A program made the translations under genes and the position numbers. The notes beneath the pieces are model-generated. The model had not been told where the DNA came from. It searched no databases and was given only the letters and a program-made list of their open reading frames with translations. Positions 8,791 through 16,835 of a DNA stretch of 64,000 bases are shown piece after piece (the first letter of the stretch is position 1; each line of letters begins with the position of its first letter). Where the stretch lies: contig DBDK01000008.1 in assembly GCA_002293535.1 (NCBI GenBank), positions 374,676-438,675 on the forward strand, given 5' to 3'. Source of the stretch: Alistipes sp. UBA934 (GTDB taxonomy: Bacteria > Bacteroidota > Bacteroidia > Bacteroidales > Rikenellaceae).

Positions 8791-10233
8791 ATGAACTGGG
8801 TTCAAATATCCATTCTCGCAATTTATCTGTTGATGGTTTTTTCGACCATCGGTGTTATCATTGCCGAGAGGCGCGACCCTGCAAAATCATTAGCCTGGAT
8901 AGCGTTCATAGCGTTTGTGCCGGTACTGGGGTTGTTGGTTTTCGGGCTGTTCGGGCGAAATTGGAGAAAACGCAAGATGTTCAGCCGCAAGGGGATACTG
9001 GATGAAAGTTATATCGAAGCAGTATCGCAACGGCAATTCTCTACCCTATCCAATCCGGCCTTAGTGGCAACCCCCGAAATCGATAATAACTCCGAAACGA
9101 TCCGTCTGATGCTGCGAAACTCGCGGGCGCTGTTGGCTATCCATAACAGAGTACAGGTGCTGCAAAACGGAAAAGCGACATTTGCATCCTTGTTCGAGGC
9201 TCTGAAAGGAGCAAAACACTCCATACACCTTGAGTATTACATATTTGAAAACGACAGGATAGGGCGCCGGGTGGCAGGAATACTGGAGAAAAAGGCGAGA
9301 GAAGGGATCGAGGTGAGGCTGATATACGACGGAGTGGGCACCCTGTGGACTGAAAGCTGGATCTTCAGACGGATGAGGCACGCCGGAGTGCAGGTGGAGT
9401 GTTTTATGCCAGTGGCTTTCCCGTGGCTGAGCAGTCATCTTAACTATCGGAATCACCGCAAGATAGCAGTGATCGACGGAGAACTGGCCTACACGGGAGG
9501 GATCAATGTGGCAGAGCGCTATTTGGCCGGAACCAGACTTGGAAAGTGGCGCGACATACACCTGAAAATCGAGGGTGAGGCGGTGAATCTGTTGCAAGCG
9601 GTGTTCATAACGGACTGGCATTTTGTGCGGCGAAAAGAGTTGCTGAAAGCGGAAGATTACTTCCGAGACAGCGCCGTGGAGGAGATCTGCCCGATGCAAA
9701 TTGCAGTGTCGGGGCCCGATTCGGACTGGTCGGCGATTATGCAGGCCTTCTTCTCGGCGATTATGAAGGCGCGGAAAAGGATCTATATCGCAACGCCATA
9801 CTTCACACCCGACGCAGCCCTGCTGACAGCGATGAAAGTGGCGGCATTGAGTGGGATCGATGTGAGATTGTTGATTCCGGCGCGCTCAGATTCGCAGATA
9901 GTGTACTGGGCTACAAGATCTTACGTGGAAGAACTACTGGAGGCGGGAATCAAGGTATATATGTACACTGCCGGGTTCAACCACTCGAAGCTGGTGATCA
10001 TAGACGGGGATTTCTGCTCCGTGGGGTCGGCAAATATGGACGTCCGCAGCTTCGAGGACAACTTCGAGGTGTCGGCTTTGATTTATGACCGGACGCTGGC
10101 CACGGAGCTCGAAGAATCTTTTATGAACGACCTCGCCCAATCGCGACTCATAACGTTGGAAGAATGGAACTTGCGCTCGAAGTGGGCCTCGGCAAGAGAG
10201 AGTTTGGCAAGATTGCTTAGTCCATTGCTATGA
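8791..10233 (+). CDS. cls: Cardiolipin synthase (phospholipase D family)
   Basis: Condenses two phosphatidylglycerol molecules, or PG with a second donor, to cardiolipin at the inner membrane. The 480 residues begin with two hydrophobic segments (about 5-25 and 33-53), then two PLD domains, each with an H-x-K-x4-D motif: HRKIAVID (about 228) and HSKLVIID (about 399). The length is typical. It follows deoC through a 24-base hairpin repeat only. Its stop TGA abuts the stop of the convergent DUF4294 gene in the palindrome TGATCA (10231-10236). Confidence 0.93.
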   Translation: MNWVQISILAIYLLMVFSTIGVIIAERRDPAKSLAWIAFIAFVPVLGLLVFGLFGRNWRKRKMFSRKGILDESYIEAVSQRQFSTLSNPALVATPEIDNNSETIRLMLRNSRALLAIHNRVQVLQNGKATFASLFEALKGAKHSIHLEYYIFENDRIGRRVAGILEKKAREGIEVRLIYDGVGTLWTESWIFRRMRHAGVQVECFMPVAFPWLSSHLNYRNHRKIAVIDGELAYTGGINVAERYLAGTRLGKWRDIHLKIEGEAVNLLQAVFITDWHFVRRKELLKAEDYFRDSAVEEICPMQIAVSGPDSDWSAIMQAFFSAIMKARKRIYIATPYFTPDAALLTAMKVAALSGIDVRLLIPARSDSQIVYWATRSYVEELLEAGIKVYMYTAGFNHSKLVIIDGDFCSVGSANMDVRSFEDNFEVSALIYDRTLATELEESFMNDLAQSRLITLEEWNLRSKWASARESLARLLSPLL

Positions 10234-10857
10234 TCACCACTCCGGAAGGAGGCCCAGATTGTACATCACGATGCACTGTTCGATGAGGCGGTCGCGCTCA
10301 AGTGCATCATACTCGTCTTTAAGATTGTGACCGAAAATACGAGCGACACCCTGCCAAAATCCGGCAACAAAACCACCCCGAAACTCCTTAATGATCTGGT
10401 GGGAAGTCATCTCGGTCTCACGGTCGATCAACCGAACAAGGATCTTACCCTGAGAAACCGTCATCCTGCGCATAGTGGGCTCGTACTCGGCGATAAGTGA
10501 TTTTTCGGTACGTTTGGAAAACTCGCGCTGGGCCTTACGAGTGGGAAGAGCAAGGAGCTGCTCCTCGAACCCGGCCATCTTCTCGCGAGCAACGAGCGCA
10601 AGAGGATAGACCTTACGGAAATCACGAACGAGTTTACGATGCTTGGACATATCGACGGGCTTGGAAAAGCACGGAACGCGGTTCAGATAGATGTTGATGG
10701 CGGTGGTGTCGCCCGACGGAGCAATATCGACAGTGACGTGAGAGACATCGCGACGAGAGTACTGAGCGCGCTCCTTAGCCTTGTCGGCCTTGGAAGGACG
10801 CGCACCCTGAACGCTTGTCGCAAAAAGAACAGCCAATATGAAAAGAGACCACTTCAC
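10234..10857 (-). CDS. DUF4294 family protein
   Basis: 207 residues: a signal peptide (MKWSLFILAVLFATSVQG), then a basic domain that matches DUF4294, a Bacteroidota family of unknown function (FRKVYPLALVAREKM; SQGKILVRLIDRETEM; GFWQGVARIFGHNLKDEYD). The start is GTG at 10857; no ATG is in frame at the right place. A TATTTTTG box (10863-10870) ends 5 bases upstream, so the transcript is probably leaderless. The 3' end meets cls with no spacer. Confidence 0.85.
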   Translation of the reverse strand: MKWSLFILAVLFATSVQGARPSKADKAKERAQYSRRDVSHVTVDIAPSGDTTAINIYLNRVPCFSKPVDMSKHRKLVRDFRKVYPLALVAREKMAGFEEQLLALPTRKAQREFSKRTEKSLIAEYEPTMRRMTVSQGKILVRLIDRETEMTSHQIIKEFRGGFVAGFWQGVARIFGHNLKDEYDALERDRLIEQCIVMYNLGLLPEW

Positions 10858-10862
10858 GAATG

Positions 10863-10899
10863 CAAAAATAACGAATTTGAGATAAAATTAGTACATTTG
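10863..10899. promoter_or_regulatory. Divergent promoters for the DUF4294 gene (-) and pfp (+)
   Basis: On the minus strand TATTTTTG covers 10863-10870, 5 bases from the GTG start of DUF4294. On the plus strand TACATTTG covers 10892-10899, 26 bases before the pfp ATG. Both match the Bacteroides -7 consensus TAnnTTTG; no convincing -33 TTTG at normal spacing is seen. Confidence 0.6.
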
Positions 10900-10925
10900 T
10901 CGTACCAAACAACTCTATTACTATT

Positions 10926-12158
10926 ATGAAAGAAGCTATTGCAATATTAACGGGCGGCGGGCCTGCGCCGGGAATGAACACGGTGGTGGGAAGCGTCGCC
11001 AAAACTTTTTTACAGAAGGGTTACAGGGTGATCGGTCTGCACGGAGGCTACAGCGGACTGTTCACGACGGATGGACGAACCGTGGATATCGACTTCCCAC
11101 TGGCAGACGACATTTTCAACAGAGGAGGATCGTTCCTGCAAATGAGCCGGTTCAAACCCTCGCAAAAGGATTTCGACGAAAACTTCAATCTCGAATTCTT
11201 CAAGAAAAACAACGTAAAACTGCTGGTAACAGTGGGTGGTGACGACACGGCATCTACAGCCAACAGAATTGCGGCTTTCCTGGAAGCAAAGAAATATCCA
11301 GTCTCTAATATTCACGTACCCAAGACGATAGACAATGACCTGCCATTACCGGACGGGATGCCGACCTTCGGCTACCAATCGGCTAAGGACAAGGGAGCGG
11401 TCATCGCGAGAACAGTCTATGTGGATGCAAGAACGAGCGGAAACTGGTTCGTGCTGGCGGCAATGGGACGAAGCGCGGGTCACCTCGCATTCGGGATCGG
11501 AAGCGCCTGCCACTACCCGATGATCGTGATTCCGGAGATGTTCAACAAGACCGAGATCACGGTGCAAAAGATTGTGGATCTGGTGGTTTCGGCTATCGTG
11601 AAGCGCAAAATAATGGGAATGGATTACGGCGCAGCTATAATCTCCGAGGGTGTGTTCCACGAACTGAGCGCAGAAGAGATCAAAAAGAGCGGTGTGAATT
11701 TCTCTTATGACGACCACGGCCACCCCGAATTGGGCAAAGTGAGCAAGGCGCACATCTTCAACGAGATGCTGGAAAACAGGCTCAAAGAACTGGGCATCAA
11801 GGTCAAGAGCCGTCCGGTGGAGATAGGTTACGAGGTTCGCTGCCAGACTCCGGTCGCCTACGACTTGGTTTACTGCTCACTGCTGGGGATGGGAGTGTAC
11901 AAACTCTTCGAGCAGGGCAACACGGGCTGTATGGTCTATGTGAATCCGGAAGGTTTCGTGTGGCCGCTATATCTCAAAGATCTGGAGGATCCCGCAACGC
12001 ACAAGATTCCGCCACGTTTGGTGAACCTGGGCTGCGATAAGGTGCAGGCTTTCATTGACAACGTGCTGGCATACATCACACCGGAAGATTACGAAGCCGC
12101 GAAAAAGTATGTAAAAAATCCTGAGGCTTTCGATTTCAGGAAGATACTGAACTGGTAA
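10926..12158 (+). CDS. pfp: Phosphofructokinase, pyrophosphate-dependent type
   Basis: Phosphorylates fructose-6-phosphate in glycolysis. The 410 residues have the PFK nucleotide loop (GGGPAPGMN) and active-site block PKTIDNDL. Two positions decide the phosphate donor in this family: the E. coli ATP enzyme has Gly in GGDGS and Gly in PGTID, while PPi enzymes have Asp and Lys. Here they read GGDDT (Asp107) and PKTID (Lys133), so PPi is the expected donor and the reaction is reversible. The stop is followed at once by a hairpin repeat. Confidence 0.9.
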   Translation: MKEAIAILTGGGPAPGMNTVVGSVAKTFLQKGYRVIGLHGGYSGLFTTDGRTVDIDFPLADDIFNRGGSFLQMSRFKPSQKDFDENFNLEFFKKNNVKLLVTVGGDDTASTANRIAAFLEAKKYPVSNIHVPKTIDNDLPLPDGMPTFGYQSAKDKGAVIARTVYVDARTSGNWFVLAAMGRSAGHLAFGIGSACHYPMIVIPEMFNKTEITVQKIVDLVVSAIVKRKIMGMDYGAAIISEGVFHELSAEEIKKSGVNFSYDDHGHPELGKVSKAHIFNEMLENRLKELGIKVKSRPVEIGYEVRCQTPVAYDLVYCSLLGMGVYKLFEQGNTGCMVYVNPEGFVWPLYLKDLEDPATHKIPPRLVNLGCDKVQAFIDNVLAYITPEDYEAAKKYVKNPEAFDFRKILNW

Positions 12159-12182
12159 GCCGGAACGCCGGCCACGATTTAT
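12159..12182 (+). repeat. AACG-hairpin repeat, copy 2 (after pfp)
   Basis: GCCGG-AACG-CCGGC with tail CACGATTTAT. It starts on the base after the pfp TAA and fills the 26-base gap to the convergent exporter gene. There is no separate intrinsic terminator, so it may also serve as the 3' end structure. Confidence 0.85.
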
Positions 12183-12184
12183 TG

Positions 12185-14008
12185 CTACGCGATATTCTGT
12201 AATTCGACAAGGCGGCTGTAGAGGCCGCCTTTTTTTATAAGCTCCTCGTGGGTACCCTGCTCGACAAGGCGGCCGGAGTCGATGACAACTATACGGTCGG
12301 CCGATTGTATTGTGCTGAGTCGATGGGCGATAACAAGCGAGGTGCGACCTTCGAGAAGAGTTTCCAATGCGGCCTGAACCAGTTTTTCACTCTCGGTGTC
12401 GAGCGCAGAAGTGGCCTCGTCGAGGATTAGGATGTCAGGGTTTTTGAGCACCGCGCGAGCAATGCTAAGTCGCTGGCGTTGGCCACCGGAAAGCTTTACA
12501 CCGCGATCGCCGATGTTCGTGTCATAGCCGTCCTCCGTCTGAGAAATAAACTCGTGAGCATTAGCGATTTTGGCTGCGCGGATCACATCTTCGATAGACG
12601 CATCCGGCACGCCAAGGCGGATGTTATTGGCTATAGTGTCGTTGAACAGCACGGTTTCCTGAGCGACCATACCGAGGTGGGAGCGGATGCTGGCGGTGGT
12701 ATAGTCGCGCGCGTCGTGGCCGTCGATGAAAACCGCCCCCTGCTGAGGATCGTAAAACCGGGGAACAAGGTCGGACAGAGTCGATTTGCCCCCACCCGAC
12801 GGGCCGACAAGCGCGACAGTTTCGCCCTTTTTAACAGAAAAGCTAACGCCTTTTATGACCTCACGATCTTCGTAGCGGAAATGAACATCGCGAAACTCAA
12901 TCCCACTGCGGAACTCGGTCAGAGGAGTTGCGTCGGGACGATCGGTGATGCCGGCAGGAGTGTCGAGCAACGCAAAAATCCGCTCGCCCGCTGCAATGCC
13001 CTGATTGATAGTGGCAAACGCATCGGCAAAAGCACGAACCGGACGAGTGATCTGAGAGAAAATGCCGACATAAACGATGAACTCCGCCCCACCCAACTCG
13101 CCACGGAAAACCAACGATGCGCCGAAAACGATGAGCACCGCAACTGCCGCAATGCCCAAAAATTCGCTAATAGGAGACGCAAGTTGCTGACGACGAGCCA
13201 TCGAACGCATCAAACGGGAATAGATATCGTTCATAGAGCCATATTTGTGCCGCGAATAACCCTCGGCGTTGTAGCTCTTAATTATCTTGATGCCCGAAAG
13301 CGACTCGTCGAGCTGACTGGTCATAAGGCCCAGTTCCTCTTGTGCTGCTCTGGCTGGACGACGTAGTTGCCTGACAATCATACCTATAACAAAAGCAACG
13401 AGAGGCAGGAAGACAGCAGCGAAAAGAGTAAGCTTCCACGAAATTCCCAACATCACAACCAGATACGAGATAATGAGGAACGGCTCGCGGAAAATAACGT
13501 GGAGGGTGCTGGAAATGGTTGCCTGAACCATCGTAGCGTCGGCGGAAAACTTGGAAATAATGTCTCCCTTGCGCTCATTGGAAAAGTAGCCAACGTTGAG
13601 AGCCATCACCTTGTCATACATCGTGTTACGCATCCGCCGGACGGAATTTATTCGAAGGTTTTCGATCGTGTATTGACCAAGATAGCGGAACAGATTGGAA
13701 AGTAACGCACTGATCATCAAAAATATAGCGATGACGATCAGCACCGAAGAGGGATCAGGAGTTGCGCCGAAGTATTTGTAGATCAGAAAGCTAAGCAACT
13801 GCTCGAAGTACGACACCGAAAACTTGAATGCCGGTGCGGAAGTGACCAACGCGCCGTCAGAAAGGCCGAACAGAATGTTGAGAATGGGAATTATGAGGGT
13901 GAAATTCAACACGTTAAACACAGAATAGAGCAACGTGTAGAAAAAGTACGGAATCGCGTACTTTTCGAGCGGGCGGCCAAACTGCAACAGCTTCCAGTAA
14001 GTATTCAT
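12185..14008 (-). CDS. ABC exporter, MsbA/lipid A-type half transporter
   Basis: About 607 residues from the ATG at 14008 (an in-frame extension to 14032 lies within promoter sequence). The N-terminal half is a six-helix transmembrane domain (SYFEQLLSFLIYKYFG and following). The C-terminal ATPase has Walker A GPSGGGKST, signature LSGGQRQR, Walker B LDEATSALD and a switch His (IAHRLSTI). Fused TMD-NBD half-transporters like this act as homodimers that flip lipid A-core or export lipids or drugs; the substrate is unproven. A TATCTTTG box (14014-14021) ends 5 bases before the start, back-to-back with the trpS promoter. Confidence 0.92.
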   Translation of the reverse strand: MNTYWKLLQFGRPLEKYAIPYFFYTLLYSVFNVLNFTLIIPILNILFGLSDGALVTSAPAFKFSVSYFEQLLSFLIYKYFGATPDPSSVLIVIAIFLMISALLSNLFRYLGQYTIENLRINSVRRMRNTMYDKVMALNVGYFSNERKGDIISKFSADATMVQATISSTLHVIFREPFLIISYLVVMLGISWKLTLFAAVFLPLVAFVIGMIVRQLRRPARAAQEELGLMTSQLDESLSGIKIIKSYNAEGYSRHKYGSMNDIYSRLMRSMARRQQLASPISEFLGIAAVAVLIVFGASLVFRGELGGAEFIVYVGIFSQITRPVRAFADAFATINQGIAAGERIFALLDTPAGITDRPDATPLTEFRSGIEFRDVHFRYEDREVIKGVSFSVKKGETVALVGPSGGGKSTLSDLVPRFYDPQQGAVFIDGHDARDYTTASIRSHLGMVAQETVLFNDTIANNIRLGVPDASIEDVIRAAKIANAHEFISQTEDGYDTNIGDRGVKLSGGQRQRLSIARAVLKNPDILILDEATSALDTESEKLVQAALETLLEGRTSLVIAHRLSTIQSADRIVVIDSGRLVEQGTHEELIKKGGLYSRLVELQNIA

Positions 14009-14013
14009 AAGGG

Positions 14014-14040
14014 CAAAGATACAAAAAAACACTATCTTTG
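14014..14040. promoter_or_regulatory. Back-to-back promoters of the ABC exporter and trpS
   Basis: TATCTTTG reads leftward at 14014-14021 and rightward at 14033-14040, separated by 11 bases. The boxes end 5 and 4 bases before the two start codons, so both mRNAs should start at or very near the first codon. Confidence 0.7.
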
Positions 14041-14044
14041 CGCT

Positions 14045-15034
14045 ATGGAAACTGTACTGAGCGGAATACGCCCCACCGGGCGACTACATTTGGGAAATTA
14101 CTTCGGGGCGCTGAAAAATTTTGTGCGAATGCAACACGAAGCGCACTGCTTCTTTTTTATCGCCGATTATCATTCACTTACGACACATCCCGACCCTGCC
14201 GCGCTGCACGGGAATATTCGAGACGTGTTGGCTGAGTATCTGGCTGCAGGGCTCGATCCCGAAGTAGCAACGATCTACATACAAAGCGACGTACCGCAGG
14301 TGGCAGAGCTCTCGATGCTGCTGAGTATGCACGCACCGGTGGGAGAGCTGGAGAGAACGGCATCGTTCAAGGACAAGATAAGAAAGCACACGGACAACGT
14401 GAACGCAGGACTGCTGACATATCCGGTGCTGATGGCCGCAGATATTCTACAACACAGGGCCGACAAGGTGCCGGTGGGAAAGGATCAGGAGCAACATCTG
14501 GAGCTGACGAGGGTCTATGCACGGCGATTCAATTCGTTCTACGGAGTAGAATATTTCAAGGAACCAACCGCATATAATTTTGGTACCGAGCTGGTTAAAG
14601 TGCCGGGGCTCGATGGAAGCGGGAAGATGGGAAAAAGCGAAGGCAACGGGTTGTTCCTGAGCGACTCGGACGTAGACATTCGCAAAAAAGTGATGCGCGC
14701 AGTGAGCGATTCTGGACCTGCTCGACCGGAAATGCCGATGAGTGAGCCGGTTGCGAATCTTTTCACATTGCTCAGACTTGTTTCGACGCCGGATGTGGTA
14801 AAGCATTTTGAGGCTGCTTACAACGCCTGCGAAATTAGATACGGCGACCTGAAAAAGCAGTTGGCCGAGGATATTATCGCAGTGGTGGCGCCGATTCGTG
14901 AAAAGATCGAGGCTATAAAAGCCGATTCGGAATTTTTGCATCGCGTAACGAGCGAGGGAGCGGAAAAAGCTCGCGAAAGTTCGGCGGCGACCGTGGCTGA
15001 CGTACGCAAAATAATGGGTATCAAGCAATTCTGA
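14045..15034 (+). CDS. trpS: Tryptophanyl-tRNA synthetase
   Basis: Class I aminoacyl-tRNA synthetase, 329 residues. It shows the N-terminal TGRLHLGN (HIGH-type motif, about 11-18) and GKMGKSEGN (KMSKS motif, about 195-203), with GKDQEQHLELTR between. The ATG at 14045 lies 4 bases after the TATCTTTG box, and no Shine-Dalgarno sequence fits. The ClC gene follows after a short gap and may be co-transcribed. Confidence 0.96.
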   Translation: METVLSGIRPTGRLHLGNYFGALKNFVRMQHEAHCFFFIADYHSLTTHPDPAALHGNIRDVLAEYLAAGLDPEVATIYIQSDVPQVAELSMLLSMHAPVGELERTASFKDKIRKHTDNVNAGLLTYPVLMAADILQHRADKVPVGKDQEQHLELTRVYARRFNSFYGVEYFKEPTAYNFGTELVKVPGLDGSGKMGKSEGNGLFLSDSDVDIRKKVMRAVSDSGPARPEMPMSEPVANLFTLLRLVSTPDVVKHFEAAYNACEIRYGDLKKQLAEDIIAVVAPIREKIEAIKADSEFLHRVTSEGAEKARESSAATVADVRKIMGIKQF

Positions 15035-15053
15035 GAACATTTTTGAACGCATT

Positions 15054-16826
15054 TTGAGGCGTAGTGAGACCATATATCACAGATTCCTGCGACTGACGCG
15101 GAGCCTGACAGACCGCCAACTGATGATGGTGTTGGCGGTAGTAGTGGGGTTATTGGCGGGAGTGGGAACGTGGATCTTCGAGCGGCTACTGCACGGGATC
15201 AAGTGGGTGCTGACCAGCTGGGTCGGGGTCGAAAACGTGAGTTGGCTCTATTTGGTTTATCCGGCGGTAGGAATCATAATCGTCTCGCTGTTTGTGCGTT
15301 ACGTAGTGAAAGACGATATCTCGGAGGGCGTGACCAGGGTGCTGCATTCGATGTCGAAAAAGAATTCGCGAATCAAACCGCACAATATGTGGACCTCGAT
15401 TGTGGGCGGAGCAACTACAATTGGCTTTGGCGGCTCAGTGGGACCCGAAGCACCGATCGTACTGACCGGCGCGGCAATAGGCTCCAACGTGGGGCGAATG
15501 GCGAGACTAAACTACAAGCAATCAACACTTTTGCTCTGTTGCGGCGCGGGCGCAGCCGTAGCAGCGATCTTCAAGGCACCGATCGCCGGTCTGGTTTTCG
15601 TACTCGAAATTTTGATGCTCGAAATGACCGCAATGTCTATTGTACCTCTGCTACTTGCGACAATTGCAGGAACGACTTTGGCCTTTGCGCTGAGGGGATT
15701 CGACCCGATCATAGCAGTGAACGTTCCGGAGGTTTTCAAGATCGGAAACATACCTATGTATGCGGCGTTAGGCGTAGCTTGCGGGCTTGTGGCCTATTAT
15801 TTTACGTCGGTCAATGGTGCTGTGGTGCGGGTGTTTCGAACAATGAAGCATAGCTGGCAAAAATGGCTCGTCGGTGGGGCAATACTGGGTGTGCTACTGT
15901 TCCTTTTTCCGCCTCTGTATGGAGAAGGCTACGAGGCGCTGGGCGAGCTGATGCACGGGAGAATGGACGGTCTTTTTCGAGGATCGCTATTCTGGGAGTA
16001 TCGTGCAATTCCCTGGGTGATAATACTTTTCTTAGTTGCGACGTTGCTGCTGAAAGTTATCGCAATGGCCACCACCAACGCTGCCGGGGGAGTGGGTGGA
16101 ACATTCGCCCCGTCACTTTTTGTGGGCGCTTTTACAGGTGCGGCGATGGCTTTTGTGTGCAATCAGTTCTTCGGAATGAACTTGCCACTGGTGTCGTTCA
16201 CGCTGGTGGGAATGGCGGGAGTGATGGCCGGAGTGATGAAAGCACCCTTGACTTCGATATTTCTAATTGCCGAGCTATCAAATGGTTACGGACTATTTAT
16301 TCCACTGATGGTGACAACGGCAATCTCGTTCGTGATAGATTACTATCTCGACCCCGACTCCATATATACCAAGCAACTGCGGCAAAAAGGCGAACTGCTG
16401 ACCCACAACAAAGATGAGTCGGTGATGGTGTTTCTACACCTTAAAAGCCTGATGGAGACCGATTTCCTGAAAATCGACAGCAATTATACGTTGGGCGACC
16501 TGGTGAAGATCATCGAGAGTGCACGCCGAAACATCTTCCCGGTGGTAGATGGAAATGATAACCTGCTGGGTGTTGTACAGTTAGACGACCTGAGGCGCGA
16601 TATGTTCGACCCTGAAAAATACACCACCCCCATAACACACTATATGATCCAACCGCCCGATCGGATATTGCCTAATGAGCAGGTGGCAAGCGTATTGGAG
16701 CGGTTCGACGAAGTAGGTACCTGGATGCTGCCGGTGGTCGATAAAGCTGGTCACTATATGGGCTTCATTTCCAAATCGAGAATTCTGGCCGCCTATCGCG
16801 AACAATTGGTGGCTATTTCGCAATAA
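15054..16826 (+). CDS. ClC-family chloride channel or H+/Cl- antiporter with C-terminal CBS pair
   Basis: About 590 residues. The membrane part (about 20-430) carries the ClC selectivity motifs GGSVGPEAP (GSGIP equivalent region and GREGP-like block), GAGAAVAAIFKAPI, and GGVGGTFAPSLFVGA. Two CBS domains follow (about 455-590: NYTLGDLVKIIES...FPVVDGNDNLLGVV and QVASVLERFDEVGTWMLPVVDKAGHYMGFIS). The first in-frame candidate is a TTG at 15054; an ATG at 15123 is the alternative but would cut into the first helix. The GREGP Glu appears as the Glu of GPEAP, compatible with an antiporter, but this is inference. Confidence 0.88.
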   Translation: MRRSETIYHRFLRLTRSLTDRQLMMVLAVVVGLLAGVGTWIFERLLHGIKWVLTSWVGVENVSWLYLVYPAVGIIIVSLFVRYVVKDDISEGVTRVLHSMSKKNSRIKPHNMWTSIVGGATTIGFGGSVGPEAPIVLTGAAIGSNVGRMARLNYKQSTLLLCCGAGAAVAAIFKAPIAGLVFVLEILMLEMTAMSIVPLLLATIAGTTLAFALRGFDPIIAVNVPEVFKIGNIPMYAALGVACGLVAYYFTSVNGAVVRVFRTMKHSWQKWLVGGAILGVLLFLFPPLYGEGYEALGELMHGRMDGLFRGSLFWEYRAIPWVIILFLVATLLLKVIAMATTNAAGGVGGTFAPSLFVGAFTGAAMAFVCNQFFGMNLPLVSFTLVGMAGVMAGVMKAPLTSIFLIAELSNGYGLFIPLMVTTAISFVIDYYLDPDSIYTKQLRQKGELLTHNKDESVMVFLHLKSLMETDFLKIDSNYTLGDLVKIIESARRNIFPVVDGNDNLLGVVQLDDLRRDMFDPEKYTTPITHYMIQPPDRILPNEQVASVLERFDEVGTWMLPVVDKAGHYMGFISKSRILAAYREQLVAISQ

Positions 16827-16835
16827 GGTCCTCTG

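Noticed and set aside
10232..10255. CTCC-TTCC-GGAG hairpin with TGGTGATCA tail at the DUF4294 stop
   Set aside because: The loop is TTCC and the stem has 4 pairs, so it does not meet the AACG-loop definition; it could be chance.
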